From the NCBI RefSeq assembly GCF_013359945.1, contig NZ_JABWCS010000188.1, positions 1 through 63,410 of the forward strand: a DNA stretch of 63,410 nucleotides, in the 5' to 3' direction. Within the stretch, counting starts at the first letter, position 1. Each line of letters begins with the position of its first letter. The notes under the pieces are model-generated. The model made no database searches. It was not told the DNA's origin and was given only the letters and a program-made list of their open reading frames with translations. Source of the DNA: Paenibacillus agri (GTDB taxonomy: Bacteria > Bacillota > Bacilli > Paenibacillales > Paenibacillaceae). The translations under genes and the position numbers were made by a program. This document shows positions 21,376-29,250 of the stretch, one piece after another.

Positions 21376-22320
21376 TCAAAATCGCAGTAGCCAATAAATT
21401 GTAAAGGCCAGCATGAATAAAGACAAGCCAAACGCGTTTTTCAGCCAGCGGGGCGTGGCCATATGCTCTGGTCTGGCCTTACGCGAGCCATATATATGAT
21501 TCTTCCAAATCTCCATAGCCTCGGCCGAGCCGTTGAATCCACCTTTCAGCGCATGACAAATCCAGGAGGACAACTTCTTATCCGGCAGGCTGCGGGCAAG
21601 CTTCAACAGTTCATCCACACTTCGCGTCTGCGGAAGCTGCAGAGCTGCACTCTTCAGACCAGGTTCATTGAGCAGGCGAAGACAGAGAACGGCAAAGGCA
21701 AACAGATCATAAGCCTCATCCCCTGTCCGGCTGCCAGCATTCCAGAAGCCACGGTCATGCCATTCAGTAAATTGCTTCACACTCCGGCCCATTGGGCTTG
21801 CGCCGCCAAAGTCAATCAGTTCCGCTTCTCCGACGTCAGAAACCATAACATTCTCCGGCTTCAAATCACCAAATACAAAGCCGCATTCATGAAGCCTGCG
21901 CAGCTTATCAAGCAGTTTCAGGCCCACAAGCCCAAGCCAGTCCGGTCCGTTCTTAGAAAGAAAATGATGCAGCGGTCTGCCCTGCACATATCTCATTACG
22001 TAGAACGGCTTATTGTCGTCCTCCCTGTAATCATCTGCTTCCAGCAGATAGGACGACAAGGGCGATTCCCGCTGGGCGCGGTATTCATTGCGCTTCCGGC
22101 GGGACTGCAAGGAAGTGAGCACATTGATCTCGGATTGCAGATCAAGCGCATCGTATCCTATTTTAAGCGCATAGTATTCCCGCCTCCCTTGTCGCTGCAC
22201 GAGATATACGGTTCCATTCGCGCCCCTGCCCAGCAATCGCTGTATCACATAACGGTTTCCCCGCCATTTCCCGGTGATAACGGTGCCGAGAGGATAAGGC
22301 GGATTAGACGACATACCCAC
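21376..22320 (-). CDS. yabT: membrane-anchored Ser/Thr protein kinase (YabT-like)
   Basis: Hanks-type kinase; B. subtilis YabT is a sporulation-associated kinase activated by DNA that phosphorylates RecA. The roughly 314-residue protein has a glycine-rich loop LLGRGANGTVYLVQ, the Lys in YYALKIG, catalytic loop FGDLKPENVM, where the usual HRD reads FGD but the catalytic Asp, Lys and Asn are kept, and DFGGASP as the DFG segment. A single hydrophobic segment ends the protein (about residues 293-313), so the kinase faces the cytoplasm. Start uncertain: GTG at 22320 (AAGGG 7 nt upstream) or ATG at 22314. It overlaps yabS. Confidence 0.9.
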   Translation of the reverse strand: MGMSSNPPYPLGTVITGKWRGNRYVIQRLLGRGANGTVYLVQRQGRREYYALKIGYDALDLQSEINVLTSLQSRRKRNEYRAQRESPLSSYLLEADDYREDDNKPFYVMRYVQGRPLHHFLSKNGPDWLGLVGLKLLDKLRRLHECGFVFGDLKPENVMVSDVGEAELIDFGGASPMGRSVKQFTEWHDRGFWNAGSRTGDEAYDLFAFAVLCLRLLNEPGLKSAALQLPQTRSVDELLKLARSLPDKKLSSWICHALKGGFNGSAEAMEIWKNHIYGSRKARPEHMATPRWLKNAFGLSLFMLAFTIYWLLRF

Positions 22321-23050
22321 CAATCATCCCTTCTCTTTCGTCTGGATCTTCAGTCATCAGGCGTCCATGATGTCCATCCAGTGTATCATAACGGTAATGC
22401 TCAAGCACCCTGAAAATCGCTGGTCCTGTAGGAGTGGCGCCTCTCATCCGCAGCTTGGAGAACAAAGAGCGGACACCAGACACGTTGCTGGTCCAGTCCA
22501 TATCAAGCTCTGCATCCTCACTGCTGGTGCGTCCGGGAAAATGAAAGACAGCGATCTCGCTTTTACCTTCCCGTGCCTCCAGACTTAGCGCCAGATCTCG
22601 GATAGCATCCTCTACCGCAGCAAGCTTGGGCTTCATGCTGGCGCTGGCATCAATAAGCAGAGCAATACGCAGCGGCGATGTTTCCGTCAGCTCGTCCACG
22701 ACATTGACGACCTGAGAACGCTGTAGCGGTGGCAATTCTTCCAGCGAGCCATCACCGAGTATTTTTTTCACCTCTTTATTAACCGCCTGCTGAATGGTCT
22801 GAACTACAGTCTTTCGCGTCATCATCTGTATCGTTTGGGCCAATTGCGGTGTTCCGACTATACGGCTCAGCCCCCCTCCGGCCTTCGCAATATCGGCAAT
22901 CTCCCGGCTACCCAGCTCGCCAATTGTTCCATGATCAATCACACCGACCACGTTAACGGTGATTCCCTCCTGCAGGGCATGAGCCGCTGCCATCACCGGA
23001 CTTTCCCCCACGTTCGAACATCCGTCTGTAATGAGCAGAATCTGCTTCAT
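22304..23050 (-). CDS. yabS: von Willebrand factor A-like protein (YabS-like), with halves in unusual order
   Basis: A 248-residue protein of unknown role that always seems to accompany yabT. The N-terminus (KQILLITDGCSNVGESP, then INVVGVI-type strand) looks like the second half of a vWA domain with its TDG metal-site Asp. A DxSxS motif, LLIDASASMKP, which normally begins a vWA domain, comes only at about residue 135, followed by the metal-site Thr region RGATPTGPAIFRVLE. There is no second TDG strand after it. The start at 23050 has AGGGGAG 9 nt upstream. Overlaps the start of yabT. Confidence 0.82.
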   Translation of the reverse strand: MKQILLITDGCSNVGESPVMAAAHALQEGITVNVVGVIDHGTIGELGSREIADIAKAGGGLSRIVGTPQLAQTIQMMTRKTVVQTIQQAVNKEVKKILGDGSLEELPPLQRSQVVNVVDELTETSPLRIALLIDASASMKPKLAAVEDAIRDLALSLEAREGKSEIAVFHFPGRTSSEDAELDMDWTSNVSGVRSLFSKLRMRGATPTGPAIFRVLEHYRYDTLDGHHGRLMTEDPDEREGMIGGYVV

Positions 23051-23171
23051 AACCATTCACTCCCCTTTTGTCTGAAACCTCTGTTTCTAGCATGTCCAGA
23101 AATGAGAGATTTCAAACTCGCATTTTGTGATGTGAAAGGCTTTTAGAAAGACTGTGAATGAAGGGGAACTG

Positions 23172-23299
23172 CGAGAAATGTTGGGCTTTCGATCGCTGTT
23201 ATTCTCTGATTTCTTTCATCAGAACCGTTATAGTGGTCGAAATCAGAGAATAAAGGCGAACGCTTCGCTTCTACAGCTCCAAAATTTCTCTTTCGTTCC
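23172..23299 (+). repeat. structured intergenic repeat, copy 2 (short form)
   Basis: Same family as 12458-12624 and 29251-29408 but without the GCTTTCC hairpin. Centre: TTATTCTCTGATTTC (23199-23213) pairs perfectly over 15 bp with GAAATCAGAGAATAA (23239-23253). Outer ends GAGAAAT.TTGGG and CTCCAAAATTTCTC also pair. It ends with the shared AGGCGAACGCTTCGCTTCTACAG. It occupies the spoIIE-yabS interval, which has no other gene; the rest (23060-23170, 23300-23431) shows nothing recognised. Confidence 0.85.
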
Positions 23300-23431
23300 A
23301 TACCATTCACTTTTTCAAAAGCCTAACACCACCATAAATTGCGGTGTTTGGGTGGGGAGGAACAAGTGGTGGCGAGTCATCATTTCATTCGACTCGGCAG
23401 TTTAGACACAAAAGAACAGAGCAGTTGCACT

Positions 23432-25942
23432 CTAGCTCACCGTACGCGGGCGCTCCATTCGCCCAATTCCAGGCAGCTGCAAGCTGGACCATTCCGGATG
23501 ATAATGGTCGATCCGACTGACGACGATGGTCATATCATCATGAATTTCATTGCCTTGATAACGAATGACCTTCTCTAGAAGGGTGTCAGCCATATCCTGC
23601 GGATCATGGCCCTCAAGCTCCTGTATCATTCGTTTCATCCATATCTCTTTATTAACGGCATATCCCGGTGCATCATAAATACCGTCGGTCATCATAATGA
23701 GAATATCGCCCGGATGGAGCTGCAAGGTGATCAGGTCCACCTCCATATCCTGAATAATGCCGATAGGCAAATTGCTAGCTGTCACAGGAATCACCTCGCT
23801 TCCCCGCCGGATAAAGCTAGGCGCGGAGGCGATTTTCATAAAAGTAGTCTGTGCAGAATATTGATCAATCAGCGCCATATCCACGGTAGCATAGAACTCG
23901 TCAGGGGAACGGAGCATCAGCACCGAATTGACGGATTTCACCGCCAGTTTCTCATCCATGCCGGATTGCAGCAGCTTCTCCAGCATTCCCAGCGCCGCGC
24001 TACTCTCCATCCGTGCACGCTCGCCGTTGCCCATTCCATCGCTGATCGATACAGCAAAGGTACCGTTGCCCAGTTCGACGGTACTGAAGCTGTCACCGGA
24101 CAGTAAATCCCCTCCTTTGGCCGCATTAGCTATCCCGGTATTCACCTCAAAAGCTTTTGCCGATCCGAACGTAACCATCGAAAGCCCTTCACGGGGATGG
24201 ACTGCCGTCTCGCTCATGACAGCTATGTTCTCATTAAGAATGTCCGAGAGCAGCGGGGCAATCATTTTGCGGCATTCATCGAACCCACGAGTATAGGCAT
24301 GAACGACCTCAATTTCTACGCGTCCGGGGTCAAGGCTTAATATATCAATGCTATGGATGGACAAGCCCAGCTTCTCCAAGGCTTCACGAATCTGGCTTTC
24401 CTGGCGATACATCGCCTGTCCTTCCCGCTTAATTTCTTTGGCCAGGTCCTCCATCACCTGGGAGACGCCGGACAGCTGCTCGGCAACAAATTGCCGGCTG
24501 TCGTATATTTGTCTTTTCCACCGCATATCATGCTGGTAAAGGCCATATTGACCCTTCATGAACTCCAGAACCTCACCCGTCTTGCCGCAAATCCGGTTCC
24601 ACTCAGGGGGGAGTTGAGCGGCCGTCACATCCGGGCATTCTTCCACGGTAGTCATCATGTCCGTCATATAACGATAGGTCTGATAGAATTTCGCATCCCA
24701 GCAATGACCACGGCGCACGCAACCTGCGCAGACATTGTCCGTCACCGTACTCATGAAATCCTCCATTTCACGTTCGGCTGTTCCCGCCTCTCCGGCGCGT
24801 GAGATTTGCCCAAAGCTGCTGGACAGCTGGCGGAATACCTGCGAGAACTGTGTCACCCTTTCTGCCGTAATATCCCGTACCCTGCGGGCATATTCATGCT
24901 GAGATCGACTATGATCGGCTGTACCCGGTACATATTTGGCAATTGCCGAAATCATGCTGCGCGGAGTCAGAAGAAATAACACCACCGCTACACAAGTCTC
25001 CCATGTTGAAACCATCATGTCACCCGGACCCGTGAAATAGACGGACAGAATACTGGAGCCCAGCAGCATTCCGATCGAAACAGCACCTTTCCGGCCTCCC
25101 TGCATCATGCCCGCCAGCATCCCGGAAAAAGCTAGCAGGCTCATCTGATAGATCGCCCCAATATCAGCCAAGCTGAGGATTAGCCCTGTAACGACCCCAA
25201 CAGCGGCCCCTAGCGGGGCACCGCCAGCCATTGCAAATAATAGGATAAGGTATCGGGAAAGAATATGCTCCAGAGACAGCCCTCCTACAGACCAGCCGAC
25301 CAATCCGGTCATTACGGAGGCGAGCAATATGATCAAGCAGAGAATTTCTTCATTACGCAGCGATCGGCTTTTCTGCCTAAAGGTCAATAGCGGAAGCGCC
25401 TGCACGAATACGAGCGTCAGTACGAACCCAAGCCCTGCATCGAGGGTCATCATCATCATTGGATACCAGGTGAATGAAGGGCCAATCACGATTTGGAACA
25501 GACCGACCATAAAGGAGGATACGAAGACCATAAGCGGGGCATAAGAAAGGTCAATACGCTGGAAGCTTTCCATTCCCTTATAGACCAACATAAATATTAT
25601 CAACTCTGCGGCAATTACCAGGCCTCCAGGGAAAGGCGTGAAGAGGCTGCCTGCGATAATCGCTACGGCCACGGGGAGCATAGAGTCTCTGCGCATAAAC
25701 ATAATGACGGCAAAATAAGCAATAGCGAACGGGGACAGCTCATTCAAGATGGTAGCTCGTCCAAGCAGGAAACCCATAACGCTAAGGAGCAGCATCCATT
25801 TCTTCGCTGCCAGCAGCTGAAGGGCCCGCTGGTTCTGCGCCCATGTCTTCAGACGCGATCCCAAGCCTTCTTTTTGTGCTTTGTTGTCCTTGTTTCCTGT
25901 TCTTGTCCACTCCGGCAAATTAACCACATTGCTTTTACTCAT
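23432..25942 (-). CDS. spoIIE: stage II sporulation protein E, PP2C-type phosphatase
   Basis: Membrane phosphatase that dephosphorylates SpoIIAA to release sigma-F in the forespore and takes part in polar septation. The 836-residue product has an N-terminal block of about ten hydrophobic segments (residues about 45-330), a central region with a Cys-rich stretch (VCAGCVRRGHCWDAKF), and a C-terminal PP2C domain with LLSGDSFSTVELGNGTFAVSISDGMGNGERA-type metal sites and MMTDGIYDA. Preceded by a Spo0A-type promoter. Same place as in B. subtilis. Confidence 0.97.
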   Translation of the reverse strand: MSKSNVVNLPEWTRTGNKDNKAQKEGLGSRLKTWAQNQRALQLLAAKKWMLLLSVMGFLLGRATILNELSPFAIAYFAVIMFMRRDSMLPVAVAIIAGSLFTPFPGGLVIAAELIIFMLVYKGMESFQRIDLSYAPLMVFVSSFMVGLFQIVIGPSFTWYPMMMMTLDAGLGFVLTLVFVQALPLLTFRQKSRSLRNEEILCLIILLASVMTGLVGWSVGGLSLEHILSRYLILLFAMAGGAPLGAAVGVVTGLILSLADIGAIYQMSLLAFSGMLAGMMQGGRKGAVSIGMLLGSSILSVYFTGPGDMMVSTWETCVAVVLFLLTPRSMISAIAKYVPGTADHSRSQHEYARRVRDITAERVTQFSQVFRQLSSSFGQISRAGEAGTAEREMEDFMSTVTDNVCAGCVRRGHCWDAKFYQTYRYMTDMMTTVEECPDVTAAQLPPEWNRICGKTGEVLEFMKGQYGLYQHDMRWKRQIYDSRQFVAEQLSGVSQVMEDLAKEIKREGQAMYRQESQIREALEKLGLSIHSIDILSLDPGRVEIEVVHAYTRGFDECRKMIAPLLSDILNENIAVMSETAVHPREGLSMVTFGSAKAFEVNTGIANAAKGGDLLSGDSFSTVELGNGTFAVSISDGMGNGERARMESSAALGMLEKLLQSGMDEKLAVKSVNSVLMLRSPDEFYATVDMALIDQYSAQTTFMKIASAPSFIRRGSEVIPVTASNLPIGIIQDMEVDLITLQLHPGDILIMMTDGIYDAPGYAVNKEIWMKRMIQELEGHDPQDMADTLLEKVIRYQGNEIHDDMTIVVSRIDHYHPEWSSLQLPGIGRMERPRTVS

Positions 25943-25978
25943 TACTCTACACCACCCGTTTCCAAATTTATGGTTCTC

Positions 25979-26012
25979 ATTATATAGTGGCGGTTCTGAG
26001 AAAGTTTGTCAG
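25979..26012 (-). promoter_or_regulatory. Spo0A-type promoter of spoIIE with a 22-bp spacer
   Basis: Minus strand: CTGACA (26007-26012), a 22-nt spacer, then TATAAT (25979-25984), 37 bp before the start codon. Such long spacing is the hallmark of Spo0A-activated sigma-A promoters (spoIIG, spoIIE) in B. subtilis, in which Spo0A bound near -35 compensates for the spacing. Confidence 0.75.
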
Positions 26013-26038
26013 AAACGGAAGGTAAGTCATAAGAAATT

Positions 26039-26047
26039 TCCGACAAA
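26039..26047 (-). promoter_or_regulatory. 0A box upstream of spoIIE
   Basis: TTTGTCGGA on the minus strand, 8 of 9 matches to the Spo0A box TTTGTCGAA, about 60 bp upstream of the -10. Further TTTGTCGGG sequences occur at 26057-26065 and 26225-26233. Confidence 0.6.
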
Positions 26048-26049
26048 AA

Positions 26050-26235
26050 AGCCTGTCCCGACAAACCTCGGAAAAAGGCCCTTTATTCCTTATGGGACAG
26101 TGGCTTACTCTGTTTGAACAGAAGCAATGCCGGCTTTCTGTCAGTGAATGACAGCAGGCATTCGCCAGCGATTGCCCCAAACTAATGCGAGATTGGCGAG
26201 GATGCTGTCGCCGATTTGGCGGTCCCCGACAAAAA
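26050..26235 (-). other. hairpin-rich interval between yabR and spoIIE, possible small RNA or leader
   Basis: No gene or tRNA found here. The minus strand can fold into CTGTCA(TTCAC)TGACAG inside ATGCC/GGCAT, a TCTGTT/AACAGA hairpin, and finally a large stem AAGCC.CTGTCCC paired with GGGACAG.GCTT followed by six T, which resembles an intrinsic terminator (26042-26104). It lies after the yabR terminator and before the spoIIE promoter. I see no convincing promoter at its 5' end. Confidence 0.4.
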
Positions 26236-26273
26236 AAGTTAAGGGTCGTGAAACCTTGTCTGTCTACTAAACA

Positions 26274-26316
26274 AAAAACAAAAAAACCGCAAAGGGCCAA
26301 AGGCCCCTGCGGTTAT
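26274..26316 (-). terminator. yabR terminator
   Basis: Minus strand: ACCGCAGGGGCC and GGCCCTTTGCGGT form a stem followed by TTTTTTGTTTTTTG. Located about 20 bp after the yabR stop. Confidence 0.9.
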
Positions 26317-26337
26317 TTATGATGTTCAAGTTTGGGA

Positions 26338-26838
26338 TTATACGCGCTTGGCTCCACGGCCTCCGCGTTTTCCTTCTGTGTTCTTCTTAATCGAAGACAT
26401 GCGCTCTTCGCTGTCTTTCAGGAAGCGTGACATTTTATCCTCGAATGAAGGTTTACCGGCTGCAGGCTTGAATGGACGCCCTCCCCGTTCACGATTAAAT
26501 CCACCGCCTCCACCACCGTTACCTCCACCGCCGCCGAAACGGTCTCCACCGCTTGGACGTTCAGGTCTTGGTGCTCTTGGGGGACGTACTTCCGATGCCG
26601 GCTTATCTACGGCCTGCTTGATGGAAAGTCCGATCTTACCGTCCTTGTCGACGTTGATCACCTTGACTGTTACTACATCACTAATCTTCAGATGATCGTT
26701 GACATCCTTGACGTAATTATCGGCGATTTCCGAGATGTGAACGAGACCTGTGACACCTCCTGACAGATCCACAAATGCTCCGAAATGCGTGATGCCTGTC
26801 ACCTTGCCTTCTAACTTGGTGCCCACTTCAATTGCCAT
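26338..26838 (-). CDS. yabR: S1-domain RNA-binding protein (YabR / general stress protein 13 type)
   Basis: A 166-residue protein with one S1 domain at about residues 1-78 (GTKLEGKVTGITHFGAFVDL, GLVHISEIADNYVKDV, IGLSIKQ). A low-complexity tail follows, rich in Pro, Arg and Gly (a run of Gly around residues 100-112), ending with a basic Lys/Arg segment. The domain binds RNA in other proteins; the tail suggests non-specific nucleic acid or ribosome association, which is inference. Between divIC and spoIIE, as in B. subtilis. Confidence 0.92.
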   Translation of the reverse strand: MAIEVGTKLEGKVTGITHFGAFVDLSGGVTGLVHISEIADNYVKDVNDHLKISDVVTVKVINVDKDGKIGLSIKQAVDKPASEVRPPRAPRPERPSGGDRFGGGGGNGGGGGGFNRERGGRPFKPAAGKPSFEDKMSRFLKDSEERMSSIKKNTEGKRGGRGAKRV

Positions 26839-26962
26839 AGAATAAAATGATCCTCCCTTAAAAATATACAGACGAATATTAAGGTCATCCTGTCTGCGGT
26901 GATTTGATTATACAGTAAAGAGAACAGCAAGGCAACAGAGCGCAAAGCCCTTTTGACCTGCT

Positions 26963-27295
26963 TTATTTCCCTGATTGCTCTGTCCGGATCGGAGTCTCCC
27001 CCTGAGGGTAGATATTATACCATTTACGCGCCAATTGGCCGATATACTCATCATCATTCAGCCTGGATACATCGTATTTCAATTGATCCAGCGATTTGGT
27101 AATACTATCCTTGGTCTCCTGCTTCTTAGCCAGATCGGCACTCTTGTCCGCGATCAACGCGTGCTGGGAAAAGAAAATATAACCCGCCCAGCCGAAAAAA
27201 ACCGTCACAACGACCAGCCAGATAAACTTCCTTCGCTTCGCGCCGGCAGCTGAAGCTTTATTCGCATTCTTCTCTTCTGCAGAAAATCTGTTCAT
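26963..27295 (-). CDS. divIC: septum formation initiator DivIC (FtsB family)
   Basis: Bitopic divisome protein that forms a complex with FtsL and DivIB. The 110-residue product has a short basic cytoplasmic N-terminus, one transmembrane segment (about residues 25-43, WLVVVTVFFGWAGYIFF), then a coiled coil (about 48-85) and the conserved end DDEYIGQLARKWYNIYPQGE, which resembles the FtsB family motif. It follows yabQ by 21 bp. Confidence 0.94.
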   Translation of the reverse strand: MNRFSAEEKNANKASAAGAKRRKFIWLVVVTVFFGWAGYIFFSQHALIADKSADLAKKQETKDSITKSLDQLKYDVSRLNDDEYIGQLARKWYNIYPQGETPIRTEQSGK

Positions 27296-27316
27296 GCTGC
27301 GTCCCCCTCTTCAAGG

Positions 27317-27880
27317 TCAGCGTTTCCATCGCCTAGTCAGCCAAGTAGTAATTGTTGTCATCCATGTGCTATGAACAAGCCGTGCCCAATAGGGAGAAAG
27401 CCATCTAACAGGCAGTATCCAAAGCGGCTTTGTTAGACGCAGGAGCAGCTTGAGAACAAACAGCACAATACGTCCGAGCAGCGTTAGTATCCCTTTGAGA
27501 AGACGCCAGAGCCACAGAAGCGGCATCCCGATCAGGATGGTTACAAGCTTCCAAAGGAATTTGAACACAGAATGAACCAACTGAATTAACATTACCACAA
27601 AACGCCGCACCGTAACACTGAAGATCAAAAAATAGATCCATACACCCAGAAATAGACCAAGGAACGCGTAGAACCGCAACTGCCCCTGATTACCGGCATA
27701 CAGCAGACGAAACACAAGCAGGGCAGCCCACAGCCAGTACAGCAAATCCAGGGCGGCGCACAGCCAGTTGGGAAACCTTAACTTGAACGACAGCACCCGG
27801 TAGCCGTCATAGGCGAGTCCCATTACCACCCCGGCCAGCATCATGTAGAGCAGGGTTACCCATTGGACCCCGGGGTTCAT
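27317..27880 (-). CDS. yabQ: spore cortex biosynthesis membrane protein YabQ
   Basis: Mother-cell membrane protein needed for spore cortex formation in B. subtilis; molecular role unknown. The 187-residue product has four or five hydrophobic segments in the first about 145 residues, beginning VTLLYMMLAGVVMGLAYDGYRVL, the family hallmark, and a basic C-terminus ending TRRWKR. Its ATG overlaps the yabP stop (ATGA), so the two are translationally coupled. Confidence 0.92.
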   Translation of the reverse strand: MNPGVQWVTLLYMMLAGVVMGLAYDGYRVLSFKLRFPNWLCAALDLLYWLWAALLVFRLLYAGNQGQLRFYAFLGLFLGVWIYFLIFSVTVRRFVVMLIQLVHSVFKFLWKLVTILIGMPLLWLWRLLKGILTLLGRIVLFVLKLLLRLTKPLWILPVRWLSPYWARLVHSTWMTTITTWLTRRWKR

Positions 27881-28161
27881 TTGAAGAGCTTGCCGATAAT
27901 TCCCTTGTTTTTGCCCTGCGAACCGGGATCAAGATAAATCAAAGAATGAACATTGCCTTCTAGCGACAGGAGTCCGTTTTCCAGGCTGAGATTTTTGATA
28001 TGTAAATGGCTCCCGCGAATGGTTAGATGGCCGAGTTCTGTACGAAGCAGAAACTCCTCGCTGTCGAAACTCTCCACATTCTGCACGCCCGTAAGTTCGA
28101 GCTGCTTGCGGTCGTGCATATGCAGATCGTGCTGCTTATTGGCTTTTACTGGTTCGATCAT
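27877..28161 (-). CDS. yabP: sporulation protein YabP
   Basis: A 94-residue YabP/YqfC-family protein, required for cortex formation in B. subtilis. It is beta-rich: LELTGVQNVESFDSEEFLL, TELGHLTIRGSHLHIKNL, ENGLLSLEGNVHSLIYL, ending in a short basic tail. It heads a yabP-yabQ pair and is separated from rqcP by a terminator, so a sporulation promoter (sigma-E in B. subtilis) should lie in 28162-28260; I could not assign it firmly. Confidence 0.93.
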   Translation of the reverse strand: MIEPVKANKQHDLHMHDRKQLELTGVQNVESFDSEEFLLRTELGHLTIRGSHLHIKNLSLENGLLSLEGNVHSLIYLDPGSQGKNKGIIGKLFK

Positions 28162-28269
28162 AGCATGTACCCCTCCTTCTTATCTCTAATCTATGGTGAG
28201 GGAGTTTAAGATAGAACAAGGGCTTGTTTTAAAAATATGCTTAGTCTCTCTGAAGCCCTCTTATCCACG

Positions 28270-28312
28270 CAAAAAAAGCGCAACTCTACATTATTGTAAA
28301 GTTACGCTTTCT
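28270..28312 (-). terminator. hup-rqcP terminator
   Basis: Minus strand: AAAGCGTAACTTTAC and GTAGAGTTGCGCTTT form a long stem (with mismatches) followed by TTTTTTT; the A run on the other side makes it look bidirectional. Confidence 0.85.
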
Positions 28313-28348
28313 TTCATCAGGTATCCGTATAAGCTAAGTTACCGGCAC

Positions 28349-28627
28349 TTACCACTCCAGCCCGTTGCTCTTCGCAACCGGCTCTTCCCGGAGCAGGGTG
28401 TACATTCCAGCGGCTTCGTCCTTGCGGGTCGTCTCCACCAGTTTTTCTACCTTGACCGTCACCAGCTTCTGACCGAACTGCACTGTAATCTCATCGCCGA
28501 GCTTTACTGTGCTGCTAGGTTTGGATTCCCGTCCATTAATCAGCACCCGGCCTTGTTCGGACACATCCTTGGCCACCGTACGGCGCTTAATCAAACGGGA
28601 GACTTTCAAAAATTTGTCGAGACGCAT
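28349..28627 (-). CDS. rqcP: S4-domain RNA-binding protein RqcP (YabO)
   Basis: Ribosome quality-control factor in B. subtilis that works with RqcH to add alanine tails to stalled nascent chains. The 92-residue product is an S4/HSP15-type domain: MRLDKFLKVSRLIKRRTVAKD, GRVLINGRESKPSSTVKLGD. Its ATG overlaps the hup stop as TAATG, showing coupling with hup, whereas in B. subtilis it directly follows yabN. Confidence 0.92.
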   Translation of the reverse strand: MRLDKFLKVSRLIKRRTVAKDVSEQGRVLINGRESKPSSTVKLGDEITVQFGQKLVTVKVEKLVETTRKDEAAGMYTLLREEPVAKSNGLEW

Positions 28628-28899
28628 TAGTTGACGGCTTCTTTAAGCTTGTTACCTGCCTTGAAGGCCGGTACAGTGGATTCAGGAATTTCAATAGTTG
28701 TGCCCGTTTGCGGGTTACGGCCGGTACGACCGGAACGTTTGCGGGTTTCGAAAGTGCCGAAACCGATCAATTGGACTTTATCGCCTTTAGCCAGAGCTTC
28801 GGTGATCTCGCCCAGGAATCCATTCAGTACTGCTTCTACGTCTTTCTTTGCCAATCCGTTTTTCTCGGAAATGTTGTTAACCAAATCTGTCTTGTTCAT
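28627..28899 (-). CDS. hup: DNA-binding protein HU
   Basis: Histone-like nucleoid protein. The 90-residue product is a textbook HU: MNKTDLVNNISEKNGLAKKD, GFGTFETRKRSGRTGRNPQT (the DNA-contacting arm), PAFKAGNKLKEAVN end. AGGAGG precedes its ATG. Its presence between mazG and rqcP differs from B. subtilis, where hup genes are elsewhere. It has its own promoter and a long (about 170 nt) leader. Confidence 0.97.
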   Translation of the reverse strand: MNKTDLVNNISEKNGLAKKDVEAVLNGFLGEITEALAKGDKVQLIGFGTFETRKRSGRTGRNPQTGTTIEIPESTVPAFKAGNKLKEAVN

Positions 28900-29078
28900 A
28901 GTTTAAGGTTCCTCCTAGGATACGAAAAAATAAATGAAACGAGATTTATCGCCATTATCAGCCACAAATCACCATTTCGTCTTTATGATATTCTGGATGC
29001 CACCCGAAAATCCTGCCATGACTCGCCGTTTTTTTTAAAAGCAGGCTTCGTTCTTCCTGGCAAGAAGAGGGTTAGCAG

Positions 29079-29108
29079 AGTATAGCACTATTACATTATA
29101 AACTGCAA
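29079..29108 (-). promoter_or_regulatory. sigma-A promoter of hup-rqcP
   Basis: Minus strand: TTGCAG (29103-29108), 18-nt spacer, TATACT (29079-29084), giving a leader of about 170 nt before hup. The interval 28900-29424 has no gene; besides this promoter it holds a direct repeat CATAGCCGCT near 29131-29162 and the structured repeat copy 3. Confidence 0.65.
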
Positions 29109-29250
29109 TCCCTGCTTCAAATCAAAGATTCATAGCCGCTATATTCATAGCATAGCCGCTTCTTCGTGTATATATACGGCTAAGGAGCTTTCATCTCCTA
29201 TATAGATTGAACTTATAATTTTTCTATTTTGGGATGAGCCGTGACTCCAG

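Noticed and set aside
25980..26300. 106-codon minus-strand frame upstream of spoIIE
   Set aside because: It overlaps the yabR terminator and the spoIIE promoter, has no ribosome binding site, and its composition (many Cys, Arg, Ser, Phe) is that of non-coding DNA.
25943..26337. tRNA genes expected here by comparison with B. subtilis
   Set aside because: I could not find a cloverleaf with a TTCGA-type T-loop and CCA-adjacent acceptor on either strand.
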